This document shows positions 23,287 through 34,984 of a stretch of 64,000 bases of DNA, in pieces. The notes beneath the pieces are model-generated. The model was not told where the DNA came from, made no database searches, and saw only the letters and a program-made list of their open reading frames with translations. Both the position numbers and the translations under genes were made by a program. Source of the DNA: Toxonevra muliebris (lineage: Eukaryota; Arthropoda; Insecta; Diptera; Pallopteridae); NCBI GenBank assembly GCA_963691655.1, contig OY829326.1, forward strand, positions 149,810,998-149,874,997, written 5' to 3'. The first letter of the stretch is position 1. The number at the start of each line of letters is the position of its first letter.

Positions 23287-23667
23287 TTGAGATCATCATC
23301 CTGTAACTCATTATCAGCAGAATTTCAGATACAGGTCAATTCATCTAACGGTCTAACAAAAGATGCGTTTATTTGTTCTATAGCGACAAATATCCAATCG
23401 AAATGTCTTAGATCTCTAGCAGGGGTATTGAAATTAACCCGCTCTAGGAGAGAAAGGCAGTCAATAGCACTGGAGATAACATCGAAAATGAATGGCGAAG
23501 AATTGATCTTCTACTCTGCACGATTTATAAATTTAATAGCCGAAGAGGAGTTTTCCCGAGAAATTCAGGGTTCAGGGTTTAATGCGTTCAAGGTGAATTA
23601 TAATATAGACATTATATGGTTTCCAAATAACAGGGAGCATACTCTGAGGCCGAGCGAAAAAGAGTAA
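23287..23667 (+). other. Unidentified open frame downstream of peptide gene B
   Basis: This is the longer form (126 residues) of the frame at 15072-15392. It adds an ending around IDIIWFPNNREHTLRPSEKE, which copy A lost to a 34-bp deletion. After the stop, the sequence continues with RRTNARL and DKCKLCFKDY in another frame, so the original product may have been longer. The family is unknown and no signal peptide is visible. Confidence 0.3.
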
Positions 23668-24285
23668 TATGCAATAATTTAAAGTGTAAGGATCAGGAAA
23701 ATCTGAACAATTGCGACGAACAAACGCAAGGTTAAGAAACCGTCCTATTGAGGTGGTTGATAAATGTAAACTTTGTTTCAAAGATTATACCCAATTTCTT
23801 TATTTTATCTACTGAAAAATTAATATGTGTTGTCATGTTTTATTTTCAGAGTCCAAAAAATTCTTTTTTTTATTGCTTAAATCGATGTCAGCTAGAGGCA
23901 AAAATATATTTACTAAATTACAAAGGTCAATTGTAAAATTCTATTCTTAAAAATACGAAACACCAGCGGTTAGTTTTGCTCAGGTTCTTGGCACACCCAC
24001 CTTTTGAAGTGAGTTTTCTCCAGTTTTTATTTTGACGAATTTTCTAAATGGGCAGGAGTGATAGCTAAAAACTAAACGACCTATTGAATGGAACCAAAGT
24101 TTTTTTTCTTCAGTATTAAATTCTCGTCTAAGGAATTAAAGAACTATTAAAATAACTGTTATAGCCCCTTAAAGTGTTTCAAATCCGAAAAAAAATTGTT
24201 TCAATCCGAGAAAAGTTATAATTTCATGAAGTTTTCTGATTTTTCTTAGCTCATCCAGAAGAAAAATGTATAATAACACTGCACA

Positions 24286-24365
24286 TATAATTCGAGTACG
24301 CTGAACAGGATGGCGTTTTTAGTTTAGTTTAATTTATTTTTTATAACGGTTTAAAAAAAATCATA
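24286..24365 (+). repeat. Partial arm of a foldback element
   Basis: Positions 24286-24350 repeat the left arm of the hairpin at 24493-24732 (ATATAATTCGAGTACGCTGAACAGG...). A copy of the arm of the 31187-31274 palindrome follows at about 24364-24391. Confidence 0.7.
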
Positions 24366-24492
24366 TATCGTCGCCTGTGAATTGATTTGGCGTTTGTGTG
24401 TGCAAATTCATATACCTATACGCTATGTATAGAAACACTGCACAATGGAATTGACCAAAACGAAAAGCTCAAGAATTTTAGAAGTGGATCTT

Positions 24493-24732
24493 ATATAATT
24501 CGAGTACGCTGAACAGGATGGCGTTTTCAGTTTTTCTCTGTATCGTCTAATTATTTTATAAACGGGTTGAAAAAAAATCGTACATAAAAAATATTGTTTG
24601 TAGATTTTTATTTTGTTTAAAAATCTAGAAACAATTTTTTTATGGACGTTTCTTTTTTAACCCATTATAAAAAAATTAGGCGATATAGAGAAAAACTGAA
24701 ACGCCATCATGTTCAGCGCACTTGAATTATAT
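24493..24732. repeat. Foldback hairpin element, arms of about 115 bp
   Basis: The left arm (24493-24609) and right arm (24618-24732) are near-perfect inverted copies with only about 8 bp between them. They would form a long hairpin. No coding sequence is present, and no clear target duplication was found. Confidence 0.85.
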
Positions 24733-24829
24733 ATTATCAACTTTCAAAACTTTTGAGTTTTACTTAAAAAAAAAATTTAGGACATGTTTTGTTCAAATCA
24801 GTACGTATGGCTACCCTAAACGAAAACAA

Positions 24830-25640
24830 AGCTCTAACTAAAATCCAATGTAGAAAAACTCATACCAAATTTGGGCCAGATCAAAAATCAGTTTAAAAGT
24901 TATGCCAAAATCGCGACAAAAATTCAAATCAAAATCAAACTAAAATTTAGACCAAACTAAACCAAAATTCGATTCAAAATTTAAACCAAAAATCAGAACC
25001 AAATTTGAACTAAAATTCAGACGAAAATTCGGGCCGAAACTCATAACAAATTCAGATCAAAATCCATTCATATCAAAAATAATACTGAAATTCTGACCAA
25101 TGTGGGCCAAAATTAAACTAAAACACAAACAAAAATTCATACAAAACTTTGACAAAAGTAATTCAAGCCAAAATTCAGGCAATAATTTTGACAAAAAATT
25201 GAAACAAAATTCATTCCAAAAACAAAACTAAAATTGAGACCAAAAGTATAACAAAACTTAGAACTTCAGATAAAACTCTAGACCGAAAGTAGGTCAAAGT
25301 TCATACCGAAATTCAGACTGAAAATTAGACCAAAGATACACCAAAATTCAGATCAGCAATCAAACTAAAATTCAAATTCAAACCAAAACTCGGAACAAAA
25401 TTCGGAACAAAAATTTTGGACGCAGATCAGACAAACACTGTTACTCGAATTCTGACTTAGATGCAGACCAGCATTCAACCCAAAATTCAGAATAAAACTC
25501 TAGGAAAATTCAGACCAAAAACTCAGACAATCTAAAAATTAAATTAAAATTCAAACCAGAAATTCGAACAAAACCCATAACAAAATTCAGTCCAAATTCA
25601 GACTAAAAAACAAACCATTAAAAAGCATTAAAGATTGTAA
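24830..25640 (+). repeat. Degenerate 12-bp array, block 2
   Basis: About 800 bp consist of diverged AAAATTCAGACC-like units, for example AAAATTCAG and ACCAAAATTC in many variants. It is followed at 25700-25850 by the same GACGATGATG-containing segment as block 1. Confidence 0.75.
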
Positions 25641-25850
25641 AAGAGCTGCAGACCCCATAGTCCGCCACTGGATCTGTCACTGATCACAACCAATGCTAAA
25701 AAATATTTCATATCTTTCACATGTCAGGAAAATATATTCAATTCATGAGAATTAAGAGATAAACGGAAAAATTGGATACTCAAAATCAAAATCGTTATCG
25801 AGATATGTTGACGCTGAAGATGCTGGTGACGATGATGTAAGCGTGAATGA

Positions 25851-27659
25851 ACATAAGAAATCGATTTAAGAAGTAGATATTGCAATTATAATTAAGAAAG
25901 AAGAGGCGCTCAAAAAAGAAATGAGTTGAGTAAAGTGAGTATGTAAAGTGTAAGGCAATTGATTTAAGTTAGATAACATTCGAATGATGATTCAACTGAT
26001 TCTTGATAATCATCTGCGTTGTTGTTATGAAATCAGTGAAATTGAGATAAAGTATAATTTTAAAGCGCGCTTAATTATCGAACATTTTAATTATCTGGAT
26101 TGCTGTTAACGCATCTGCGCTTTACAAACAACCTTACTCATTAACGATATAATGTAACGATAATATAATGACAACGATAGTTAGATAAGCATCTGCATGA
26201 AAATTTATATGAAAGTTGATTTTGGTGCAAAAATAAAAATCAACCATAACGAATGAAATGTGAACAGCAATTGCGGTCATCATCATCATCATCGCAATCA
26301 GCAACATTTTCATGCTGACACTATGCACCAGTGCAACTTCATGGTGGGCCTCCTTTAGATAAACATGCGTAGAGTGTAACTAATCCTTGATTAAATGAAA
26401 ATAAATATATGTATGTATGTTCTATATACGAAAATTGTCAACTGTTGTTAATGTCAAATGCTATTATTTACTCATAGCTGAGCTGAGCACTTCATTAAAA
26501 TCTAATGCACTTTTGTTGTATCATCATCCTCATCATGCCAAAAGATTCGCAATTTATAGTTTAAATTGTTCAAAATAAACTGAAATACGTAGTACATGAA
26601 AAACACTTAATGACAACACAATTGTGTCATAATGTGCGCTTGAATGAATTTCAGTTTAGCAAAAAAAACTGTCCTTTGTATTTATATCTCAAGTGTTCTC
26701 TTGATATATCCTCGTGGTTTATGTAATGCAATCACAATGCTGCAAAACACCCGCTGCCTTGTGCAACTCCTGTCGGGTTTCTGCTCCGTTATGAAAGTAA
26801 TTGTTATAAGTAACTAAGCATCTTTCGAATGCAAATTATTATAAGATTTTCATAAGAATTAAGAACTCGAAGTATAAAAAGAACCTATCTATCATTTTCT
26901 ATTTTTCTTAATCTTTTTCAAGTGTTTCTTTTTCATTTTTTTTTTTTTTTTTTTTGGCAAATTCCTTTGTGGCTTTATGAGTGAAAGATGAACATACATA
27001 ATTTTCGCATGAATGAAACTACTTTTTTTTTTTTAAGATTTTGTAAATTTTTGCTGTAATATCCGTAGCTAATTTTGAGCACTCTATTAAAAGCAAATAT
27101 TTTTCTTTTCAATTCAAGTGGTTCGTTTTCTGAAGATTGAGGATGTGGAGGAATTATTTGAATGCATGCAAAATTGATTTTTATGCAACTCCTATGCCAA
27201 TAAATAGTAAAGGAAGTTACTATATATTTGTATCTGGGTAATAGGTAGAATGTTTTTTACATATAAATTCTGCTTGAAAAGTGCTGCTGAAATATATTGC
27301 ATGCCATGGTCTAATAATGTACAAATAGATTCGTTCATTTTAGCTATAGAATTCCAAACATGTACAAAAATTATGCTATAACAATCTACTTAGGACCTAG
27401 ACCTTGCATGCGGTCTTATGAAAAATTTTCTAAAATATTAAAATTGCGATCTCAGTTAATGATCTATTTCATCATTTTGAAGGCAATTCTTCAAAAAATA
27501 TACAATATTTCACTCAGAAAAAAACATTAAAAAATCAAGCATAAGTAAGTAATATTAAATCAAGCAGAAACCGACATGAAAGTCAGTCAAGGTCAAAAAT
27601 TCTTAATTCAAGTACGAACAACTTTGAGTGGCTTTCTAGTATTAAAAATATGCTGTCTT
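25851..27659. other. No gene seen
   Basis: AT-rich DNA with (ATC)n near 26277-26295 and long T runs near 26940. No supported exon, repeat end or RNA. Confidence 0.5.
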
Positions 27660-28233
27660 TTAACGGAACACCTTACTGGTAGTTGGCCGCCCAGTGAGTA
27701 ACGTCTGTCTGACCGTGATAGTGGGCTATGTCACGGCGGACCTTTCTTTCCCCTACACTCGAGGGAATAATTATGAAGAAAAATAAAAAAACAAAGCGGG
27801 TTCTTATACCGCATCGCAACTGGCTGATCGTGAGGAACCTATACTCCGCCAGGTTCTAACACTTAGGAGCAGGACAACTGCAAGACATACGGCGGGCGAA
27901 AGTAGCAAAGCTCTTAAGTTTGTACCAAAGCCAAAGACAGCAACAGAGACATCTGAACGGAAGAAAAGTCATGGTGTATTGGATTCCAAGAGAGTTTCGG
28001 TTCGTGAGGAAACACAACCAAAACCATCGGCGACTACTGGACTGACCTCTAGACAATCCGAAAGGATCGAGGTGTTGAGGAAGACAACAGGTCTAAGTGG
28101 CGCTGGTACCAAATGGTATATGCGCTCCATCAAAAAAGGCTTAATGCCTGAGGAGGCCAAGAAAGAGATCTTGGACCAGCCAAGAACTACTCCCACTGAC
28201 GTGAGGATGCTTGGAACTAACTTCTATGACTAG
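27660..28233 (+). pseudogene. LINE 5' end and ORF1 fragment
   Basis: A GC-richer leader (27660-27775) precedes an ORF1-like frame with a likely single-base shift in the A run near 27785. It reads YTASQLADREEPILRQVL, a lysine/threonine-rich linker, SRQSERIEVLRKTTGLSGAG and WYMRSIKKGLMPEEAKK. The LSGA...R...G..PEEA block is typical of LOA/R1-group ORF1 proteins, ahead of the DUF4780 region. The frame ends at 28233. The rest of the element is absent. Confidence 0.6.
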
Positions 28234-29029
28234 ACTTAAATATATTCCTTATTTATCAAACGATTCTCGTATGTCCGAAAAAGACAAAATTTTCTTTTTT
28301 CTCGGTATCTGAAAGTTAGGTTAAATGATAGTGGTGACAAATTGCAAATTGGCCAAAGTTATGATACCACAACTATCAACTATCTCCTTAGTCTAGTGTG
28401 TTTTCTTTACGTTTAAGTGGAAATATTAGACCTTTCTTCGTGCTCGTTATCACAGTCGAAAGTACTGGGTTTCAACGCGAAATCTTTACCTTAAAGCGCT
28501 TAATATTAGATAATTCTTTCAATGAAGAGAAAATGCTTGAACCAATGCTATCGCCGGCTGCAGAAGCATAGTATGTAGATTTTCTAATGTATATTTTCCA
28601 TAAGGCTCATTTATGATTTTTCACCAGTTGTTTACTATGAAATTTTAAATCTGATTGGAAAATTCTCTATAAAATATAAGTCAAATGTCTCCAAAAAAAA
28701 ACTTGTTTTATTGAACTGATCTTGGAAAGACCTTTTCAGAAAGAGCTACAATTAAACCCAAAAATTTTATAATGAGAGTTCTTCCTAGTGGTCAGTCAGG
28801 GATTTCAAAAGATTTTTTTTTGCCCTCTAACATTTTTTTCTATTCATGGTCAACGATTAAAATTAATGAAATTTTCATCGATTACCTAAGGGGAGGGGGG
28901 GGACCGGTTTAATACCGCAATTCCATCCCCCCTTCCCCCCTTGGGCTATCGTCAGTGCGCTCTCTGGGATCGATAACGACAGGTCGAGATTGATGGTGGA
29001 GTCAAATAGAGATGGGCGCTTGCTTACTT
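28234..29029. other. No gene seen; G-rich tract at about 28890-28942
   Basis: The only unusual composition is a G-run followed by a C-run (GGGGAGGGGGGGGACC ... CCCCCCTTCCCCCC). Its base pattern recalls the G/C block next to hAT-like ends elsewhere in this window, but no terminal repeat is present. Confidence 0.4.
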
Positions 29030-29480
29030 TTTGACTCACGGCTTTGAAAATACAACTCACGCGTGTTCACGCACACTGGCATTTAAAAAAAAAATCGCGC
29101 ATGTCCACGCACGTTGAAAATTTTCCCAGAAATCTCACGCATGCTCATGCACTTAGTCATTTTATTGTTAAATTTTTGTTTACATATGTAAATAAAACAT
29201 AAAATGCTTGTATTATAAAATATGCATATACTATATGTTACAAGACATGATTTCGAATTTGCAAGATTCTTAGGTGAAAAAACACAGGGTTGATTTTTGA
29301 ACCACTTAGAAAGAAATTGTGAATTTTAACGATGTCATGGTTAAAAGTAACTTATACTCACGCATTTTCGCGTCGAAATTATGTCACGCTCAAGCATGTT
29401 CACGTAGGAATTATGGAAACCAAATCACGCTCACGCATGCTCACGTGGAAATTATATCACGTGAATGCGTGTTCGCCGCA
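29030..29480. repeat. Degenerate CACGCATG/TCACG minisatellite
   Basis: At least ten variants of TCACGC(T)CACGCATG(C/T)TCACG-like words occur in two clusters (29033-29160 and 29350-29490), separated by ordinary AT-rich sequence. CACGTG and CGCGTG words are over-represented. Confidence 0.6.
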
Positions 29481-29544
29481 CCATGTCATTGAGAAAGGAA
29501 TATCTGTTAATTTAGTGACAGTGAGGCTAAGCTTAAAACCTTGC

Positions 29545-30290
29545 TTAATCCTCTAACCACCTCAAAACTGGTTATGCAATGTAAATCCAGGCATGATTTT
29601 GTTGAAAAACACAATAGACTGGATTCCGAAACGGCCGTCTGATTTGCCCGTCTCTATATACATTGTTGTTGTGATGACTACATTTGTTCATTAACCTGTT
29701 TATATATAACTTCAAATAAAGAAATTGACATGAACTTAAGCCATGACTTTGAAAATTAACCTCTAGATTTAATTTTCATAGTCTCCTAAAAAACAATAGA
29801 CTGCTGTTGATATGGGTTACTGGACATTCAAGAATTTAATGAAATGAATATGCTGACCTTCTGGCCAGAAAGGGTTCCAAGACTGTTTTTTTTTTTGGGC
29901 CCATAACCTGTACTCTCTTTGTCGTCAACAGCCATCAAGACCACCATTAATGAGTGGATCGATTTGACCCATTATCGTAAATGGGGAAACTGAGAGGCTT
30001 TAGACAGACAAAGTTGATATCTAACAGATTTTCTGTTATCACTTAACAGAAAGAGCTGTTGGGCCAAACATTTGAATATGATTGGCCTGGGAGCTAGTGC
30101 CTTTTATGCTTTTTGTGGTTTGGAGGAAGAATGTGAATAGACGGCAAACCACTTTCTTAGTGTCTGCCTCGCTTTCTGCCAGATCAGAGTAAGCATATGT
30201 GCCACTGGAGCGTTCAGAGACGAACACCCGAACTTTTTAACACCGTATTGCTAAGATCTTTTAATAAATCTGGTATATTTAAAGAATAGT
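29545..30290 (+). pseudogene. LINE RNase H and C-terminal remnant, interrupted by a hammerhead repeat
   Basis: Before the insertion the frame reads KSRHDFVEKHNRL. After it, the frame continues LLIWVTGHSRI, then a shifted ADLLARKGS. This is the end of a LINE RNase H domain (W-V-P-G-H-S, G-N-E-x-A-D-LARKGS). Downstream come TTINEWIDLTHYRKW and CGLEEECE.TANHFLSVC, the C-terminal cysteine cluster. Removing 29621-29792 and one target duplication restores the frame across the junction. The copy is decayed. Confidence 0.75.
29621..29792 (+). mobile_element. 5'-truncated hammerhead retroelement insertion
   Basis: It begins inside ribozyme stem II (GGATTCC), then has GAAA, the minimal stem III, GTC and TGATTTGCCCGTC. 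It then follows the sequence downstream of the ribozyme at 44930 and the related block 44556-44680, ending in CTCCTAAAA. ACAATAGACTG borders both ends (29611-29621 and 29793-29803). A 5' truncation, A-rich end and 11-bp target duplication point to target-primed retrotransposition. Confidence 0.75.
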
Positions 30291-31186
30291 AAAAGGGAAC
30301 ACAGTATATAGTACAATGGATGTAAAACTTATCTGAGCGCTGTATTCTTGAATACTTCTTTTGCAGTTCCAACAAAAAAAAAAAACAGAAAATGAATAGG
30401 AAATGAAAAAAGTAACCCAGCGGACGTAAACACTAGAGAGTTTGACACTTGATTGATAATTTTCGAAAACTATGCGATTTCTGAAAACTCAACCAGTAAT
30501 TCTACTAAAATTTAGGCATTGCCACACACATAACACAGGGTCTCTTGTTTTGAAACAGCATTTCTTGATATTGCCTCTTTGGGAAAATAAGCGTAAGCAC
30601 TTTCAATTCTTCTCGAGATTTATGCTTGGATAAAGTGAAGGAAAATGAACTATGAACATTATTCTTAGAACTGCTATTCCTCCGATAACTTCACATGCGT
30701 TTGCTTTCAAATATGAAACTAAATGAAGCATAGAAACCTAGCTCATGATTGAGACCAATACTAACTATTGTCAATTTCACGATTCAGAACGCATAAAGTC
30801 AGTAACGAAAAAAAAGGAAGACATTTGCAGTAAAAAGTGACGTATCTTAAAATTGATGCACTTTCAAATACAAAACCGCAAATCGTCTATGCCACAGGCA
30901 AAAAAAAAACACATTAACACAATATTGTTTACTCAACTGAAAGTATTTTTGCGGTCAAAATTGTAAGTTGAAAATTTAATAACGAAAACAAATCAAAAAA
31001 AAAAGAAAAAAAAAATAAATAATATGATATATCGAATACGATGCCATTTAACACTGATCATGGTAACAGCGAGTAAGCGATCATGTTCATTGATCTCTAT
31101 TGACCGCAAAAAATAATTCACAATTCAGAAAATCTATATCAAAAACAGTCAAACATTAAAATGTCATTTTGATTTTATTATACTCT
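30291..31186. other. No gene seen
   Basis: AT-rich sequence without an assignable feature. Confidence 0.5.
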
Positions 31187-31274
31187 ACATATCGTCGCCT
31201 GAGAATTGATTTGGCGTATAGGCATAGGAATACTTATACACATACGCCAAATCAATTCTCTGGCGACGATATGT
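31187..31274. repeat. Palindromic element, 33-bp arms
   Basis: The arms ACATATCGTCGCC...TTTGGCGTAT (31187-31219) and their complement (31242-31274) differ at only about one position, around a 22-bp loop. One arm also occurs singly at 24364-24391, so this is a dispersed mini-element. Confidence 0.8.
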
Positions 31275-31822
31275 ATGTATGGGGATGTATCTATTTGATA
31301 TCAATTGTAGCGCTATAAAAGATTTTGCTGCTGACATTTTACTTATTTTTTTTTTTTTGTTTTTTTTTTTTTTTTGTTATATAGGAAGAGTGATCGTATA
31401 TTTTGCTCCTGACATCCACTTGAAATTGGTTGCTGTTTTTGTTCTATCAAAATGTGTTAATTCAATTGAAATTTCTGCTATTGTTGTAGATATATATAGT
31501 ATATATTGTTGTAGATACAGTAGTTTGAAAAAGAACACGACACATGTTGTCAACGAAGTGTGGGGATGCGAAAATTTTAACGCAGGTGTGTGGGAAAACA
31601 TTTTTCATACAAACATATTATTTTATGAGCAATATTTTTTTGATAAATGCAGTAGTGATTGTGATGAAAGATTTTTGAAGAACAATGAAAAGAATAAAAC
31701 TTAAAACTTTACTCTGAAATCGATTTTGGAAAATCTTTCCGTCAGGATTTGTTTTCCGTGAAGAAAATCTCTAGTCGCGTTGTGTTTTTGGATTTTGAGA
31801 CGCAGAAGGAAGTTGCGAAGCC
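31275..31822. other. No gene seen
   Basis: Contains T runs (about 31348-31375) and a low-complexity frame (31279-31704) without motifs. Confidence 0.45.
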
Positions 31823-31826
31823 TTAA

Positions 31827-32064
31827 CCCTCTCGTGACCGTAAGGAAACCAGAGGAGATAGCGCAAAGTCGAATCCGGATTCATGTTTTTTCACCCCTTT
31901 CCTTGTTACAATTTTTCCTCAAAACAGAAAGTTTTCGCCTCTGAAGGCATGAACTTTCATAGACCACCGGTGATCCTGTGGCCCTCAATGAAATTTTTTC
32001 TGTACATTTTTATTAAATATTTTTTTTTAAAGACGGACGAAGTTTCTTAGTATAAATACTTCAC
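31827..32064 (+). mobile_element. TTAA-type MITE, 5' part only
   Basis: TTAA (31823-31826) is followed by CCCTCTCGTGACCGTAAGG. The body matches the interrupted MITE at 32950-35316 (GATTCAT...CTTGTTACAATTTTT...TCAAAACAG). The right end is missing where the next copy begins. Confidence 0.65.
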
Positions 32065-32068
32065 TTAA

Positions 32069-32526
32069 CCCTTTCTTGACCACATGGAAACTAAAAGTCA
32101 TGAAGCAAAATCGAGTCCAGGTTCGCATTCTATGACCCCCATTTCGTTGTAAGAAGTTTTTAAAAGTTCCCATTGAAGATATTAGAGTGACCCATAGCAA
32201 AACTTAAATTTCCAAAAAAGTTAAATAATAGTTTTTTCTACAACATATTAAATTGTATTGTTGTAATATTGAAGTATTTGGGCGAATGTAGAAAAATTTT
32301 TGAAGGTTTGAATATAGTCTTGAAACATAATTTTTTTTTTTTACTTTAGATCATTCGAATGCCATCAATTAGGTATAAATTCCAAGCTGTTTTTTAATAT
32401 TCACTAAAGAGCAATGGATTTTTTTTTCACTCAGTAAAAATTTATTAAATTCGATGCAAAAGTTTTTAATAAACTGAAACAAAAAACGAATTTTAAGGCA
32501 CCGGTGACAAATAGTCCAGAAAAGGG
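32069..32526 (+). mobile_element. TTAA-type MITE, complete, 458 bp
   Basis: It starts CCCTTTCTTGACC and ends GTCCAGAAAAGGG, an imperfect inverted repeat. TTAA flanks both sides (32065-32068 and 32527-32530). An ACCGGTGA core lies near the right end. There is no coding frame. The piggyBac-like assignment rests on ends and target only. Confidence 0.75.
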
Positions 32527-32530
32527 TTAA

Positions 32531-32945
32531 ACTTTTGCATACTATTTCTTTTACATAAATTTAATCTCACCGGAAATACTTTTGCCCCAGTAACCCAAAC
32601 GAAGCTTTATTAATACATTCATACACACTCAAGTTCTGGGTGTTTTTTAATGTATCGATCACATAGACTTGTGCTATCTTAAATGCTAGGCATTCATAGT
32701 TTATTGCTTTGATTTGCTTTTATATACAAATATTTACTAGGAAATGCCATCAATAATTGATATCAGCCGCGCACGCGCTCTTTAAATAATATAAAAAATT
32801 AAACTAGAATTACGTCAAAGCAATAATACAAAAAGAACTGTAGGCTTATATGTATTTATTTTTTAAATTAGATAAATGTCGGTGATGATCCAATTTATTA
32901 TTTACTTGAATCCACTAAGAGATAAGAATCGTTTTATGTATTTAT
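32531..32945. other. No gene seen
   Basis: AT-rich spacer between two TTAA-type MITEs. Confidence 0.5.
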
Positions 32946-33008
32946 TTAACCCTTTCGGGACCGTAAAGAAACTAGAAGACCCGAAAACAGATTCATATTC
33001 CCTAACTA

Positions 33009-34984
33009 CACGGAAAAAAATAGATTTGTGAAAAATAACGTGTGATATTCAAAAAAAAAGCAGAATAATCAGGAAAAATTGCCATTTCGCCTTGTAATTA
33101 CAGAAATTTCATGAGATACTCAATATAAATTTATGGGTAAACTGCAAACATTACAGCCCAAAACTTAATTATTACAGTTTCGGAAAAGAAAATATTCAAC
33201 GTGCCATGGAAAAAATTGCGTTGATAAAAAATACTGAATTATTATTGAAATATTCAATGATCGGCAATTAAAAATTACGGTGCAAATTGTAAAAATTTAT
33301 GAAAATATTTTTGTTTCATTGCTTTCATTTTTTAAATCACACATTTACTTTGTTTTATATATCAAATATATTTCTATATATAGTCATTCAATGAAATAAC
33401 TTTGCAACTGATTGGTTGGCACCTGGATTTGCTTCTTTCTGTAATGAGACATTGGGGATTATTTATCCGGGACCTTTTACCGGAAGCTAGTAAAATTTGG
33501 GATGTTTTATTAAATATTAAATGAAAGTTTTATTATTTTATTAGCAAAAGTCTTTAGCATTCATAATTGTATCGAACAGTTTTCCAAAAACCATTGGAAC
33601 TGAAACACCATCTTTTTTTGAATTACCCTAGAATCATGAAGATAGCTGGTCGAGTTGTTTGCTTTTGATCAATGTGATTTGAAGCTAAATATAGGGAAGA
33701 GAACAAAATATTTAGTAACTCTTCAATTATTGCTGACTTTTGATATCAAAAGTATTATTATGCTTAGTAAAAATTTAATTTAAAATTTCATAATTTACAA
33801 AATCACACTGTAAAAATGGATTTGAATCTCCAATAATATTAACTGTATCAGGGCCGTAGCCAGAAATTTTTTTCGGGGGTGGTTTTCATTCGAAGAAAAT
33901 ATTCATAAATAATTTTTATCAAACTGATTTTTAAATACCATAAAATCAATCGGTGATACATTTGATGGACCCTATAAAATTAAAATTTTAGGATAAATTT
34001 TCGATTTTTTTTTTAATCTTAACCTCAAAAAAATGGCCAAAAGTGACAACAAATTCCCAGGATAATCAAATTAAATTTTTTCAAATAAATATTCAATGTG
34101 CATTCTAATACATTTTTTATCGTGAGGGACATAATTTCATTAACTCATTGACTTCCCACTACTGATGATGTATCCAACCTCAAAAAAAATACCAAAAATA
34201 GTAGAAGCTCTTTTTTTTCAAATGATCGTCATTGGGAATTTAATTTTAAGATGGGTTTTGCTAATAAGATGGAGTTTTTGCGAAAGAATTTTTCACATTG
34301 AACACGAATCTGAGGTCAAAAACTTCCCATCACGTCACGTTTCAGGAAAAAAATGGGGTTCAAGCAGGTCTTACTTTACATGGAGCCGATCATTTTTTGT
34401 ATTTTTATTAATTTTTAAACTTTTCAAACTGATTCAGGACGAAACCTTAAATCAACAAAGTTACTGACCCAGAAAAACTATGAATGCAGGAGTGCTCAGA
34501 ATCACCTTCTCTTTTTGAATCCATAGTCAAACCTCATGTCGAAGAAAACAAATCGGATTTGATCGCATAGTGTAACTAAGATTTCAAATTTATTTTTTAT
34601 TCTTGACTTTTTAGAAAAAAAACCGATAGAAGTAAAAAATATCGTTAAATAAATTTTATTTTGACTTTTTTTCCATCCATTGGCAATTAATCTCAAAAAT
34701 TAGAATAAAGTTTCCACATTTCGGGGGGGGGGGGGGGGGCGGGCGGTCAGAACCCCTAAAACCTCCCCCTAAATACGGCCTTGAACTGTATTCTGAAGTA
34801 CAATGTGCTTATTCATTAGTAAATTTTATTGATTCATTCTGGATATTATAAATTAAACTCAAGGAAATTATTGTTTGATCGTAATCAATTATTACAGTTT
34901 TTCGTTTACCATCTGGACAAGACAGGGAAAACTGTAATTATTAAAAGAAATCCAATGAATTATTACAGAATATTTTTTTCCGTG
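33009..34984. mobile_element. TA-flanked element with CACGGAAAAAAATA ends, middle of the nest
   Basis: CACGGAAAAAAATA starts the element and its exact complement ends it. TA flanks both sides (33007-33008 and 34985-34986). After subtracting the hAT-like insertion the length is about 1.03 kb. ATTACAGT words recur inside. No transposase frame is seen. The TA target suggests a Tc1/mariner-driven MITE, but the ends are not ones I recognise. Confidence 0.75.
33849..34783 (+). mobile_element. hAT-like non-autonomous element, copy 2, innermost of the nest
   Basis: The ends are CAGGGCCGTAGCC and the complement of CAAGGCCGTATTT. A perfect 8-bp duplication, AACTGTAT, flanks the 935-bp element (33841-33848 and 34784-34791). 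Eight-base duplications with CA-G-G type ends are diagnostic of hAT elements. A G run of about 17 lies near the right end. No transposase is encoded. Other copies are at 8313-9290 and 39803-40716. Confidence 0.9.

Larger units (their letters stand above)
22378..24275 (+). repeat. Segmental duplication, copy B
   Basis: It is collinear with 13648-15972 but lacks the 430-bp block near 13778-14213. The two copies flank the LINE complex, about 8.3 kb apart. Confidence 0.9.

Noticed and set aside
34162..34175. CTGATGATG as another hammerhead core
   Set aside because: No stem II, GAAA or cleavage triplet follows. The same holds for CTGATGA words near 19006 and 51670, and near 13095 on the minus strand.
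34165..34467. Open frame of 100 codons in the hAT-like element
   Set aside because: It is not kept in the other two copies and has no transposase motif.
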